64,000 nucleotides of DNA, taken from contig JAEUWY010000002.1 of the NCBI GenBank assembly GCA_022059125.1, positions 5,022,001 through 5,086,000 of the forward strand, in the 5' to 3' direction. Position numbers and translations under genes: made by a program. Source of the stretch: Corynespora cassiicola. Lineage: Eukaryota > Ascomycota > Dothideomycetes > Pleosporales > Corynesporascaceae. The notes below the pieces were generated by a model. The model did no database searches and was not told the origin of the DNA. It saw nothing but the letters and a program-made list of their open reading frames with translations. This document shows, one piece after another, positions 11,151 to 21,841 of the stretch; within the stretch, counting starts at the first letter, position 1, and each line of letters opens with the position of its first letter.

Positions 11151-11770
11151 AGCTCTGCGGGCGTGGCGGGTGGGGGGGCGGACGGTGAGAGTGTACGTGA
11201 GGCTAGCTGGGGCAAGGCTTCATGGCGGAGGAGCCGTGTGTTGCGGGCAATGGTCAGCTTCGAGGGGGAGCGGTTTGCGTAGGGCTGAAGTCGCGAGTTA
11301 CAGATGCGGCGCGCCGCCACGCACGGCCCGAGGGAGGCTTGATTCAGAAGGCTTATGTAAGGCGGGTATGGTGGAGCATGCGAGGGGAATTTTCTTTTCT
11401 CTTCCTTGCCCTCTTTTTCTGTGGCGCGGCCAACGGAGACGCAGACGGCAGAGGAAACATTGGCGAGTGAAGGCTCAAGATTGCAAACGTCATGTTGTTT
11501 ATTATTATGGGTGCGCCGGGGGCAGCCGTCGTCGCTCCTCCGAGGCGCATATAGCGCGAACATGGCTACGGAATGGTCCACGGGTGCGAGTGACCGCCAA
11601 CCCACCCAACGTGCCCCCCCGTGGTCTCAAGACTCAATTTTTCCGGTGAATGCACAAACGCCAAATCTATAGGCTTGAAGCAGAAATCCAAGGGCCATGC
11701 GCCCGATATCATCCCATGTCGATAGGTACTCCGAAGTCGTCGCCAAAACATATACTACAACAGGATTTTT
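11151..11770. promoter_or_regulatory. Intergenic region upstream of Rab-GAP gene
   Basis: It holds the promoter/5' UTR of the Rab-GAP gene and the 3' flank of the dehydrogenase gene ending at 11771. Several overlapping open frames are present on both strands, but none has a recognisable motif or splice structure. Confidence 0.4.
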
Positions 11771-13075
11771 TTAAGTGCAAGTGTACGCACCGTCGACACG
11801 GAGGTCGGCGCCCTGTCCGTTGTTAGATTTGAATTCACCAACGGAGCCGTGGAAAACGTACCGTGACGTAGTTGGCGGCGTCACTGGAGAGGAAGGTGAC
11901 GGCACCCATGAGGTCCTCGGGGCGGCCAATCTTGCCGACGGGGATCAAAGAAGTCCACTGCTTCTGGAGCTCTGGGTTGTCGTCGAGGATCTTCTTGGTC
12001 CTGGAGAAAGGGTTAGCATGGTGGTGGTTCGCGTGTTGGTGTTGGTGTTGGGATTGGGATTGGGCAAGACGTACAGCGCGGTGAGCATGTATCCGGGGGA
12101 GATGCAGTTGACACGGATGCCAGCGTGCGCCCACTCGACGGCCAAACTGGAAGCAAGGTGCCTGACGGCAGCCTTGGCGGCGTTGTAGGGAGCCTGGGGC
12201 TGGGGCACGTTGACAATGGCACCGGACATGCTACCAATCATGACGATGCTGCCGGGGGCGTTCCTCTCCATGAGGTGCTTCGCGACGGCGACCGAGTACA
12301 GGTAGGTGCCGTCGACGTTGACGCCCCACAGCTTCTGCATGCGGTCATAGGGGTAGGAGATGGCGTCGTAGTTTTCGGTGAAGCCGGCCGAGGTGACCAG
12401 GTTGTCGACCCTGCCGTGCTCCTTGAGGATATCAGCAAGCGACTGGTTGACCGAAGTCGGGCTCGAGACGTCGCAGAAGTGCGCCGTGACCTTTGGGATT
12501 CTGGGCTAGTGTCAGCTTCCAATGACTCGGGACTCGGATTAGCATGGTGAGCTGGCGTACCTCTCCGATCCCGGGTTCTCCGACTTGTAGACGTCGATGA
12601 GGCCCTTGGCGGAGCGAATGGCCTCGTCGCGGTTCATGTCGACGAGGGCAACGTCGGCTCCGCTGGTGACGAGAGCCTGGGCCATGACCAGCCCCAGGCC
12701 ACGAGCTCCGCCCGTGACCACACCCACACGGCCCTCGAGCGAGAAGGAGGCGAGGGTGCGCTTGAAGTGGAAGCCTCCACGGCCCTGGACGGGCTGCGAG
12801 GGGGGGAGGTCCTCCTCCTCGGGGTACTCGACGCGGATGCCCTCCTTGGTACGCGCATACTGACCCTCGTGGTCGCCGCCCTCTCCGGGCTCGCCAGAGG
12901 TGGTGGCAGCGTCGATTTCGTCCTCGTAGGGGCCCTTGTCCATGCGAATCGGCGCGCACGAGAAGCTTCGGAGGCTCGTCACAGCCGGCTGGCGCGCCGC
13001 CCTGGGGGCAGCAGCCCGGGGAGCTGTCGACTGGGCCGCGCGGGCGACGTGGCGGAGGAGCTGCGATCTGAACAT
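11771..13075 (-). CDS. Short-chain dehydrogenase/reductase with mitochondrial-type leader
   Basis: Four exons (13075-12561, 12500-12075, 12000-11862, 11812-11771) sum to 1122 nt, giving 373 residues. The classical SDR signature is complete: cofactor motif TGGARGLG (121-128), catalytic serine in IGSMSG (S264), and YNAAK with Tyr277 and Lys281; the C-terminus is VDGAYTCT. The first 40 residues are Arg/Ala-rich without acidic residues and look like a mitochondrial presequence. A charged linker follows before the Rossmann fold at about 112. The fold resembles fungal polyol/L-xylulose/sorbose reductase-type SDRs, but substrate cannot be read from sequence. The last coding exon is only 42 nt long, so a single-exon reading would miss it. 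The third intron contains a GTTGGT-type simple repeat near 12030-12065. Confidence 0.9.
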
Positions 13076-14164
13076 TTTCGGGGGGGAAAGGGGAAAAAAG
13101 GGGGCGAGGGGGAGAGATTGGGCTGCAATGCTCTCTGGGGGAGGGGGGCGGCAGGGCCTTTAAGCAACAGAGTTCACGATGCAGCAGCTGTCGTGGTGTG
13201 GAGGGTGAGGTCGGTCTAGACGTGCCTGTGGAGCGCAGGAGCAAGAGGCGGGCCGCGAGGGAGGTAAATAGGACGACGTGAGCCTCGAGACGAGTGGCAA
13301 AGAAGCAATTGAGCACAAGAGGGAGGAGAGAGGAGGAGGGAGGGCGCAAAGTCACGATGCACAAAAATATTGTACTGCGTCTGGGGAGCTCTGACTTGCT
13401 CCCCACCATTGTTTCTTTTGCGCGGGCGGCCATGACGTACCAGGGGTGCGCTGCCCTGCCCGGGGCTGCAGGGAGAGCTTTGGCGAGCCCAACGGGGCCC
13501 ATGGATCTTCAACCGACATCCCTCCACAGGCCATCCACATCCACCAGCACCCACCAGCGCCCACCAGCCCTTCCTCATCCCGCCTTCCGGCCTGTCCGCA
13601 TCAACCGTCTCCTCTTTTCTCTGGCGCCGTCCGGCCCAGCGTCCCCACTTCCAAGAACGCCGCGGGGGTCTGTTCGCCACGCCCGTGACCAGAAAATCGC
13701 CCCTGGGCCTCTCGCCGCCGACACGGCCGCCCGAGTCTCGCATCGTGGGCCGTGGGCCGTGGGTCGTGGGCCAAGGGCTGGCGACTGTTCGAGGAGCCTG
13801 CCATCTCCCAGTCTTGCGGTGAGCGACGTGCAACGCACCGCCTGCTCGAGAGCCCTGTGCCAGCGCCTGTGCCGGTGCCTGTGCCAGTATCACTGCCAGC
13901 GCAGAAACCATCGTGCATATCTGCACTGCTCGGCTGCCGCTGCCGGCCACGATCCATCTCGAAGCCTCCAGCCCGTCGCCGGGCGGCCATTCAGCCTGCG
14001 CGTCCTCGCCTCGAGTGCGTCTCAGACGGATGCGGTTTCTGCTGCCGCGAGCGCTGAGCGGCCCATCGTTACTTTTCTTAGCAATCGACAAGGGATCGCC
14101 CTCAACAGCATCCATCGGCCCTGTTGCCCAGCACGCTGACTGACTCCAACTCAGCAGACTCACG
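13076..14164. promoter_or_regulatory. Long divergent promoter region
   Basis: About 1.1 kb separates two divergently transcribed genes. It is GC-rich with purine/pyrimidine tracts (13080-13150, 13320-13345) and short direct repeats (GGGCCGTGG-type near 13746-13770, GTGCC-type near 13857-13890). Long overlapping open frames on both strands reflect the GC content; none shows a family motif. Confidence 0.45.
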
Positions 14165-15475
14165 ATGTTTGACCTCTACCTTGTCACCTTCAACTGTGCT
14201 CGCAACCAGGTCAGCCCGGAATCCCTGGCCCCGGTCCTGTTCGACGCACTCCCCAAGGCAGCCCCCGTGCCCGATGTTGTAGCCATATCGCTGCAGGAGA
14301 TCGCGCCCATCGCCTACTCCTTCCTGGGCGGCTCGTATCTCTCGCCATACTTTGACCGCGTCACCGACACCGTCCGCCGTGCCGCCGACCTCCACAGCCA
14401 TGGCAGCGAGCTTCTCGACCACGTCGCGACCCGCAGCCTGGGCATGACCGCTCTCATGCTCTTCGCCAAACCCCAGTTCGCATCGCGCATCCAGTGGATT
14501 CAGTCTGCAGGCGCTGGCGTGGGCTTCTGGAACATGGGCAACAAGGGCGCCGTTGCCATGCGCATTGGCGTCTCGTGCCCCGATTCCGATTCCGATGACA
14601 CGCTCAACCTGACCTTCACCGCTGCCCACCTTGCGCCCATGGAGTCCAACATTGATGCCCGCAATAGCGACTGGGAGCACCTCGTGCGCAACCTCGTCTT
14701 CCTCAACAGCGACAGCTCCGGCTACAGCTCGAGCGAGGAGGTCCCCCTGCTGTCCTCCTCCGTGCCCCCTCCGCCCGAGAACAGCACTCTCTTCGCCCCA
14801 GGAAGCCACTTATTCTTCGCAGGTGATCTAAACTACAGGACTCATGACAGGCCGCCCGGCCCCAACGACTATAAGGATTACCCCCAGGCGGCCGCCCCCG
14901 ACTCATCCGCAGCCCACTTCTCGCACCTGCTCAAGAGTGACCAATTGACCAGAGAAAAAGACGCCAACCGGACCCTCCATGGCCTGCACGAGCTCCCCAT
15001 CCACTTCCCACCAACGTACAAGTACTCCATGCGCCGACACCGTGACCACCAAAAGCCCCCCATCGCGCGCTCGGCATCCGACTCGGACGGAGAGGAGGAG
15101 TGGACGTGGGCAAAGCATCGCTATCCCAGCTGGTGCGACCGCATCCTCTTCCTCCCCGCCTCGTCGTCGCCCGGCCTCGAGCCCCAGATCTACACTGCCT
15201 TGCCTGTTCAGCACACTTCGGACCACCGCCCCGTCGCCCTGTCTGTGCGCGTCGAGGATAGACCGCTGCCCAGGGATGCTGGAGCCCCTCGCCCAAAGTC
15301 TCCCTTCTCCGTCAATCCGGACTGGAGAGTGCGGCGGGATACCGCCCGCAGGTGGGAGGTGGTCGTCGGTGTGCTTTCGTACTTGGCGCTCACTAAGAAG
15401 GGGAATGCCATTGTGGTGGCGGTGGCTGGGGTTGCGGTTGCGACGTGGTGGTTGTCGGCTTGGCTGGGCAGGTGA
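14165..15475 (+). CDS. Inositol-polyphosphate 5-phosphatase, tail-anchored (INP54-like)
   Basis: This single-exon gene encodes 436 residues with a complete IPPc/endonuclease-exonuclease-phosphatase fold. Visible motifs in order are ISLQEIAP (metal-binding Glu45), GNKGAV (125-130), AAHLAPME (153-160), AGDLNYRT (219-226), FPPTYKY (281-287), YPSWCDRIL (320-328) and HTSDHRPV (350-357). They contain the metal-binding and catalytic Glu, Asp, Asn and His residues of the family. The protein ends with a hydrophobic segment (about 414-434) followed by only two residues, so it should be tail-anchored. This matches yeast Inp54, an ER tail-anchored PtdIns(4,5)P2 5-phosphatase. Its predicted role is removal of the 5-phosphate from PtdIns(4,5)P2 at an internal membrane. 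Confidence 0.9.
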   Translation: MFDLYLVTFNCARNQVSPESLAPVLFDALPKAAPVPDVVAISLQEIAPIAYSFLGGSYLSPYFDRVTDTVRRAADLHSHGSELLDHVATRSLGMTALMLFAKPQFASRIQWIQSAGAGVGFWNMGNKGAVAMRIGVSCPDSDSDDTLNLTFTAAHLAPMESNIDARNSDWEHLVRNLVFLNSDSSGYSSSEEVPLLSSSVPPPPENSTLFAPGSHLFFAGDLNYRTHDRPPGPNDYKDYPQAAAPDSSAAHFSHLLKSDQLTREKDANRTLHGLHELPIHFPPTYKYSMRRHRDHQKPPIARSASDSDGEEEWTWAKHRYPSWCDRILFLPASSSPGLEPQIYTALPVQHTSDHRPVALSVRVEDRPLPRDAGAPRPKSPFSVNPDWRVRRDTARRWEVVVGVLSYLALTKKGNAIVVAVAGVAVATWWLSAWLGR

Positions 15476-16876
15476 GGGCGTGGGGGATGGGCGGTTTGGA
15501 GGCGTAATGAGTAATGTCTTAATGAAAGTTTTGCGGCGGGATTGCCGCTGATGATTTACGCTCTGTCTCGTCTTGAACGGGCCTGCTTGGGTGTGTTGTG
15601 AGGTGACTGATGAGCGCTGCTCGAGCTCCTCGCCGTTTGTAGACTTTTGCATCCTAGGAATCGTATATAGACGTTTCGGACTTGCACGTGACTTGCAGTT
15701 GGATGCAAAAGCTGGCCAAATCGCTGTTTGTGCTTGGGCGTCTCCTGCAGGTTTCTGGAATCGCAGCGGTTTCGTTCAGCGGTTTCGTTCAGCGCTTTGC
15801 TCTTACGCGGTGAAATTCAGGCGAGCAACGCAGTTTGTACGGGCATGTGCGATGCCTTCAGCCCACCTTTCGCAACATGCTTCTTTGGCCGTCGACAATT
15901 GTTTTTCCGTCCAATAGGGATCTCCTAAAGAGCAGGGCTGGCAAGATTAGCATGGGCAGTGAGGCCCGTAGTCTTGGTGTCGAGGGTTGAGGTGTTGGAA
16001 GCGTTGCCGCTTTTGGGTTGTAGGGGTGCGGCATGGCTGATTTGAGCGAAGGAGAGGGTAGGTTTGGAGGTTGATCGGATGGAAAGGAAGGAGGAGAGGT
16101 GGTGTGTTTACTTTGACATAATCTGCGGAGAACTTGTAAGAGAACAAATGGCAACTATCTAGACAATCTATGGGGATGGCTGTGAATCGCAGACGAAAAA
16201 GTGGAAACTCGACTCACAGCAACAGTCTGGATAAAACATAAGTAGGAGTAGCGAGTCTTATAATCCGTGCTCACATGTTTCTCTAGATGTGGTTACTAGA
16301 GCATAAGTGCCTAGGTACATACCTGATTATCAGTGAAAGTGATTGATATTGACCCACATATAAAAATGTGGCCTGAACGAATGTTATAGTTTAGTTGTTC
16401 CTGTGCATGTGACTGAGATGTCTGTCATCCATTATACCTAGATGAACGAAGCTGAGTTTTCCCCCTGGCGAAGCCACAGTAAGCGAGTGCCAATGCTTTA
16501 GACCGCAACGAGTAGCTTTACGCATGTCTCCTAGGCTGTGCATGTCTCACCTCGCGTACGTTACTCTGCAGCTGACTGGCAATGGTTGGCTTTTACAAGC
16601 TAGCCTTTCAGCAGACCTAGCAGGGTCATGTATGACAGCAATGTGGGCAGTGCTGCACCCTTCTCTTAATGTCCGCGCCTTCCTCTTCAATTTCCGTTCG
16701 CTGCCCACATCTCACTTCTTTTTATCCAGGATTAATCCTTGATTAATTCATATACTTCACCAAAAAAGGCGACCTTCATCTCCAAATTCTCAACAGCAAG
16801 CCTCCCTGTACCATGCGCTGCACTACGCTGAATTGACAGTCGCCATGAAGTACGTGCAGAACCAAGAAATGGCATC
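15476..16876. other. Intergenic region at compartment boundary
   Basis: Base composition changes from GC-rich to AT-richer near 15.9-16.4 kb, at the border between the housekeeping block and the first accessory block. No exon or repeat element is recognisable; the last few hundred bases should hold the promoter of the NACHT gene at 16877. Confidence 0.4.
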
Positions 16877-19800
16877 ATGGATACTAAGGGTCTTAGTAGC
16901 ACTACCTTGGATAACGAACCTTTCAAAAACGCCATCGCGAAATTTCAGGCATCGTTAGCACCAAATGAGCAATCTCTTTTCTCCAAGTGTGCATCGGCGG
17001 ACGAATTACACGACACAGTTCGGAATTTTGGTATCATCAAGAAAATCAGTGGCTCCAATCGCGTTCTCAAAAGAGTAAGAGACTTCAACAGAAGCTTGGG
17101 ACATTATTTCGCTGTAATCGGTATCCTTGTTCAATCGCATCCTGAATTTGCAGCTTTAGCTTGGGGTGCTGCTAGACTTGCGTTGCAGGTACCTGGCTCT
17201 ATGACAGCAATTTTATACATGAGATCCTAACGATATGCATAGCTAGCAAGCAATTTCCATGAGTTTTTCGACAAGCTTACAAAGACGCTCGAACGTCTTG
17301 CTGATGCTCTGCCCTGGTACGAAGACCTAGCGCTAACCCTAAAGCGTGATAAGCATTACCGCGTATCGTCTCGATTGATATCTTCCCCCACGAAAATCTA
17401 TGTTGATATCCTCACATTCTTCCAGAGCGTGGTGCGTGTATTCACAAAAAGGGATACCAGTACGTGGAGATTGCAAGGTTCGAGATGACCGCTAACAAGT
17501 TCAAAGGCCAGCGATCCAAACCAATGATTCTCACAAACCTATTTTGGAAGCCTTTCGATGCCCGCTTTCAGGATGTTCTTGATGACATGACGTATCACAA
17601 AAAGTTACTCAAAGCCGAATTCTCCTTGTATCAGCACAAAACTACACACGAATTCCTGACGAGGGAGTGTGCAGATCTAAAAACAAAGCTTCAGGGGCTT
17701 AAAGAATCTTCAAGTATCCAAGCGGACTACTTGAAAGAAATCGAAAGTCGTCTCAGCACGAAGGAGGACAATATGGAAACCGTTATGAAAAGTATCAATA
17801 TAGTCGAGAAACAGCTCCGCGAACCAGACAAAATTGCTCTTGCTCAAATGGAGGACCTTACCGAAGAGATTGGACAAAAATTACAATCTGAACACCGAGG
17901 TATGAACAGTCATATCATGATCGAATGCTTTCCTAAACTATTACAGAGCGGCTTCATCATCTAATACGCCAATGGCTTAGCGCCCCTGAATTTGCCAAGG
18001 AGCTCGAAGAAGCTCAAAAACGAAGAGCACCAGGAACCTCTAGATGGATCTTCGAGCAGAAAATCTTTCTAAGTTGGTTAGAGTACACTCATGGGCCTGA
18101 GAGCCAGGCACAATCAAGAATCTTTGGCAACCACGCAATTTGGATCCAGGGTTAGGAATCTTCCCGTTCGTGTGTGAACTCTAGCTGACCTGTAATCAGG
18201 ACACCCTGGGTTTGGGAAGACCGTAATTGCTGGGGCACTTGTTGATCATCTTCGTAACGTGAAGCATAGTGATTCCCCACTGCTATACTTCTTCTTTCGA
18301 CACGGACCTACATCGGGTGATGTCATTGCTGCTTACCGATCTTTGCTGATGCAGCTTCTTCACTTTTACTCTCAAGGAAAAGAATTCGAGCTATTTGATA
18401 AGTTTGCATTTGCAATGCAATTTTCGTCAACTGGTCAAGGGACTGGTACACAAGCCGAGCTTTTCGAATTGCTTCGGATATCCCTTAGCGCTACAGGCCC
18501 GCATTTCATCGTGCTTGACGGCATCGATGAATGCTCAGACACCAACAGTCTCGTATGGGACCTCCTAAAGCTTGGCCCAAATTCGAGGATAGTCCTACTC
18601 AGCCGACCCAATGTCAGGATCTTGCACGATAAAGTCCCGTATGAACAACGAGTCGTCATTGCGAAGTTGAACTCAAACGACATCAGAATCTTCATCAAGG
18701 GCAGGCTGGATGATCTTGCTGAGCGCGAAATGCTGATTAACGACGCGGAAATCCATATGTATACCGATCATCTTGCAAATGGCGCAGACGGGATGTTTCT
18801 CTGGGCGCGTCTTATGACCGATTATCTTGAGTCGGAAGCATTGAGTGACCAAGACCGACACGACACGATCACCGCCGTCACGATGCCCGAAGGCTTAGAT
18901 TTGATGTACTTACGCATCATTAATCTGATCTGTCAAGGGTACACAGCCAATAAAAATTTAGCAAGGTGGGTTATTTTATGGATTACATTCGGAAAGAGAC
19001 CTCTCTCGGTCGGCGAACTCGAAGATTCTACTAGACTTCTCCGAAACAACCCCAAAGCATTGATAGGCCGCATGGATTTCGACAAGGCAGTGATCATGGC
19101 ATGCGCTGGACTTGTGGAAAGAGCTATTGTACCAGACTCCTACGGACAGGTGTCGTGTTTTCGGTTCATTCACATCACAGCTAAAGAATACTTTTGTCGC
19201 CTATCAAACGTTAGTAGGTTCCAGTCTAACCCGCAAGTGGCAACGTATGATGCGGAGTTCTTATCCATTCGGACACCCCATATTGAAATCGCAGGCGCCT
19301 GTCTACAATATGCACTGAACTGTGTCCCTGCTCGATCATTAGGCGAAGCCCTAGGAGGTCAGATGGGCGCCAAAGTCACCGTGCCAGATCTGGGACGCAG
19401 GTTCCGATTCCTTTATTATGCAGCCAAACTCTGGATTCCACATCTATTAGAGGCATGCGGGGAAATCTTTGACCACAACAAGTTGCACCCCGATAGTCTG
19501 GAAAAGCGCACCGTCCTCCTCCGCACGTTCACTCAATTCTTGCATCAAAACCAAAATGTACGCACCTGGGTTGAGACTATGTACATATTCGCAATGCCTG
19601 TAGAGACATTTTCGAATTTTCTAGGCATCATAAGCAATAAGCTAAGCCAGCGACCGGGCTTAGTTGGTGAATACGGACTAGATGTCGAAGATGTTGCACG
19701 ACTTGTTGGAGAGCTCAAAGACTATTTACTATTGCTTGACAAGTACTATGGATCTCGTCTGAAAAAGTGTCCTGGAGATATATGGGTGCTGGACGAGATC

Positions 19801-21409
19801 GATGGATTTGTGCCGTCTCGTTTTTCGGATCGTCCGACAACCACAGTGCATACTCTGAAGGGCTTCCATTCATCGCAGGCTGGGAATAATCTCAGTAGCC
19901 AATATCTCTGCAAAGTTTCGAAGTCTATCTCAGGTTTTATTGGAGTTCTGTCGATATGGACATCAAAGTAAGTGCTAGCAACGGAATGGCTGCAATTGAT
20001 TTTTCCTTCTTTGACTAACCCTATTAGGGCCTATGAGGAGCACCAGAAGCAGCAGAGACCATCCGCTCTTCTTAAAGATGAATGTGTGTGTGGCTGGATT
20101 GCGAGATACGAGATATGGAGCATTGGCGAATCTCCTAAAAGGCTCCTCTTCCACGAAATACGTCTTCAGAACAATGAGGTTCGATTACAATTACTGCAAT
20201 CCCTCAAAACGTATTCCATAAATGCGCCAGATTGGAATATACAATTTCCACTGGCAATAGACCCGAACCTGCATCAGTTTGGAATCCTACGCACCGTTTA
20301 CAGGCTCAGCCGTAAGGAAGGAAAGCCTGAGGGCCAGGTGAAGTCTTTCACCTTAGATTTGAACCTGGATTCAGAAGCGGAGAGAAACTGGAATATTCTA
20401 TCCATATATTGCTCGGAACTGAATAGGGTTGGTACGCATGTCCCGGTTTACAACTATTGGATACGCTTCGGGGCAGATGGCTCGCGATTATTCTTCATTG
20501 ATCGTACGCGAGTGGCAATATTTTCCCTCCCAGAGATGGGACAAGGAGAGCCGTCGATTCTGTCTTATTGTTGCAACTTAGATCACGGGTTTCAGTTCCT
20601 GGAAATCATAGACGTTGTATTCCATCCAACCAAGCCCATCGTTGCATATCAAACAGAATCGATGGTGTTCCTATGGACCTACCAAAATTGTAAGCATAAA
20701 ACGTTGCTCTTAACGTCATTTCTAATATTCAATAGCTCAAAATCGACCATTCCTGTTCTATGCAACGCCTCGGAAGCTTGATTCATACCCAGAGAACATA
20801 AGTTTCTCTAGAACAAGTGATCACTTTGTTATCAAGGAACACAAATCAGAGTCGGCCGTTGTGCTAAAGCTGCCGAGAAGAATTCTCTGTGCTCTTGACG
20901 ACGACAGTGAGACCAGGAGCAGAGCAGAACAGAACAATGACGAGAATTCACCAATTTCGCATCCCAAGCTTGATCTCTGGAGCTTTCAATCAGAAAGCCG
21001 AAGTCTGATCAACGGTCTCTATGCAGAAACGTTTTCGTCTGGCGAGAGTCAGGGCATCAACGTATCCAGCTCGACAGGAGACATTGATATGGTTTTCTGG
21101 AGAAATACCGTGTCTGGCCATGAGAAGCAGAAGATAGATGTTATAAGGCTTCCTCAATGGGGAGGCATGGAGAATCTGGAGCCTTCAGTCGGACTTCCGA
21201 AGCCTGGCGAAAGTGAAATCACCGTCGTGCTCGACAGACCCGCCCAATTCGAAAACTATTTCCGGCCGCCAGCCCAGGAACACGAACCCGTCGTGATACG
21301 AAAAAATGTGGAAAGTCTCCGGTTGCTTGAAAACGACGGTTTCTCGTCTTGGAAAAGGTTAGGAGATGGAGGGGCAATGAAGAGAAAGAGAGAAATCTCG
21401 GACGAATAA
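16877..21409 (+). CDS. NLR-like protein: DUF7708 - NACHT - WD-like C-terminus
   Basis: Seven exons (16877-17188, 17243-17459, 17507-17899, 17947-18150, 18200-19967, 20028-20689, 20736-21409) sum to 4230 nt, giving 1409 residues. The N-terminal part (about 1-330) matches the DUF7708 pattern found before NACHT in many Pezizomycotina (FKNAIAKFQASLAP, LASNFHEFFDKL, NLFWKPFDARFQDVL), followed by a coiled-coil-like stretch. The NACHT NTPase is intact: Walker A GHPGFGKT (376-383) and Walker B FIVLDGIDEC near 478-487; HITAKEYF lies in the winged-helix-like part. The C-terminal 500 residues lack ankyrin or TPR repeats; pieces such as DVVFHPTKPIVAYQT and VFLW resemble WD/beta-propeller blades, which I infer. 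The intron at 17460-17506 has donor GTACGT and branch GCTAAC and removes an apparent frameshift. Proteins of this design act as fungal STAND receptors; the ligand here is unknown. Confidence 0.88.
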
Positions 21410-21841
21410 AAGCGTCCAGGTGCACATCCAACTGCCCGATCAGCTTTCCAGAGTAATTCGCTCAACTGAACAGGGTCGTTTTTTGTCGTAGCGGATTTCT
21501 TATTTGAGATGTGTAGGTCGATGTTCATACAAAATCCGGCGTCTAGAATCAAGTTCACCAATGGCTATTGAGGCTCAGAGGGTTTGCGTGGTCACAAGAG
21601 AGCATCAAAACAATTCAAATGGACACTTCACAGATTAAGTTTCTGACTGCATCACTATACAGCCCCAGAGGATAATATAGCTAAGCGAAACGTAGTTGGG
21701 TGCAAATCTCGCGTCAAGTGTGCCAGAATAGATCACCAAGGCTTTATCTCAGTACCGTAGACGTCCATCGTAAGACTTGGTAGCTAGGAGGATTTACTAA
21801 AAAGCCCTCAATCCATCTCCTCCAAACAGAGACACATCTCC
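21410..21841. other. Convergent 3' intergenic region
   Basis: This stretch separates two convergent genes, the NLR-like gene and the Zn2Cys6 regulator. It is AT-richer and I see no coding or repeat feature in it. Confidence 0.4.

Noticed and set aside
13294..14139. Long open frames on both strands between the dehydrogenase and phosphatase genes
   Set aside because: Mutually overlapping GC-rich frames without motifs in a divergent promoter region.
17440..17520. A disabling frameshift in the NLR-like gene
   Set aside because: A canonical 47-bp intron at 17460-17506 removes it and restores the family consensus.
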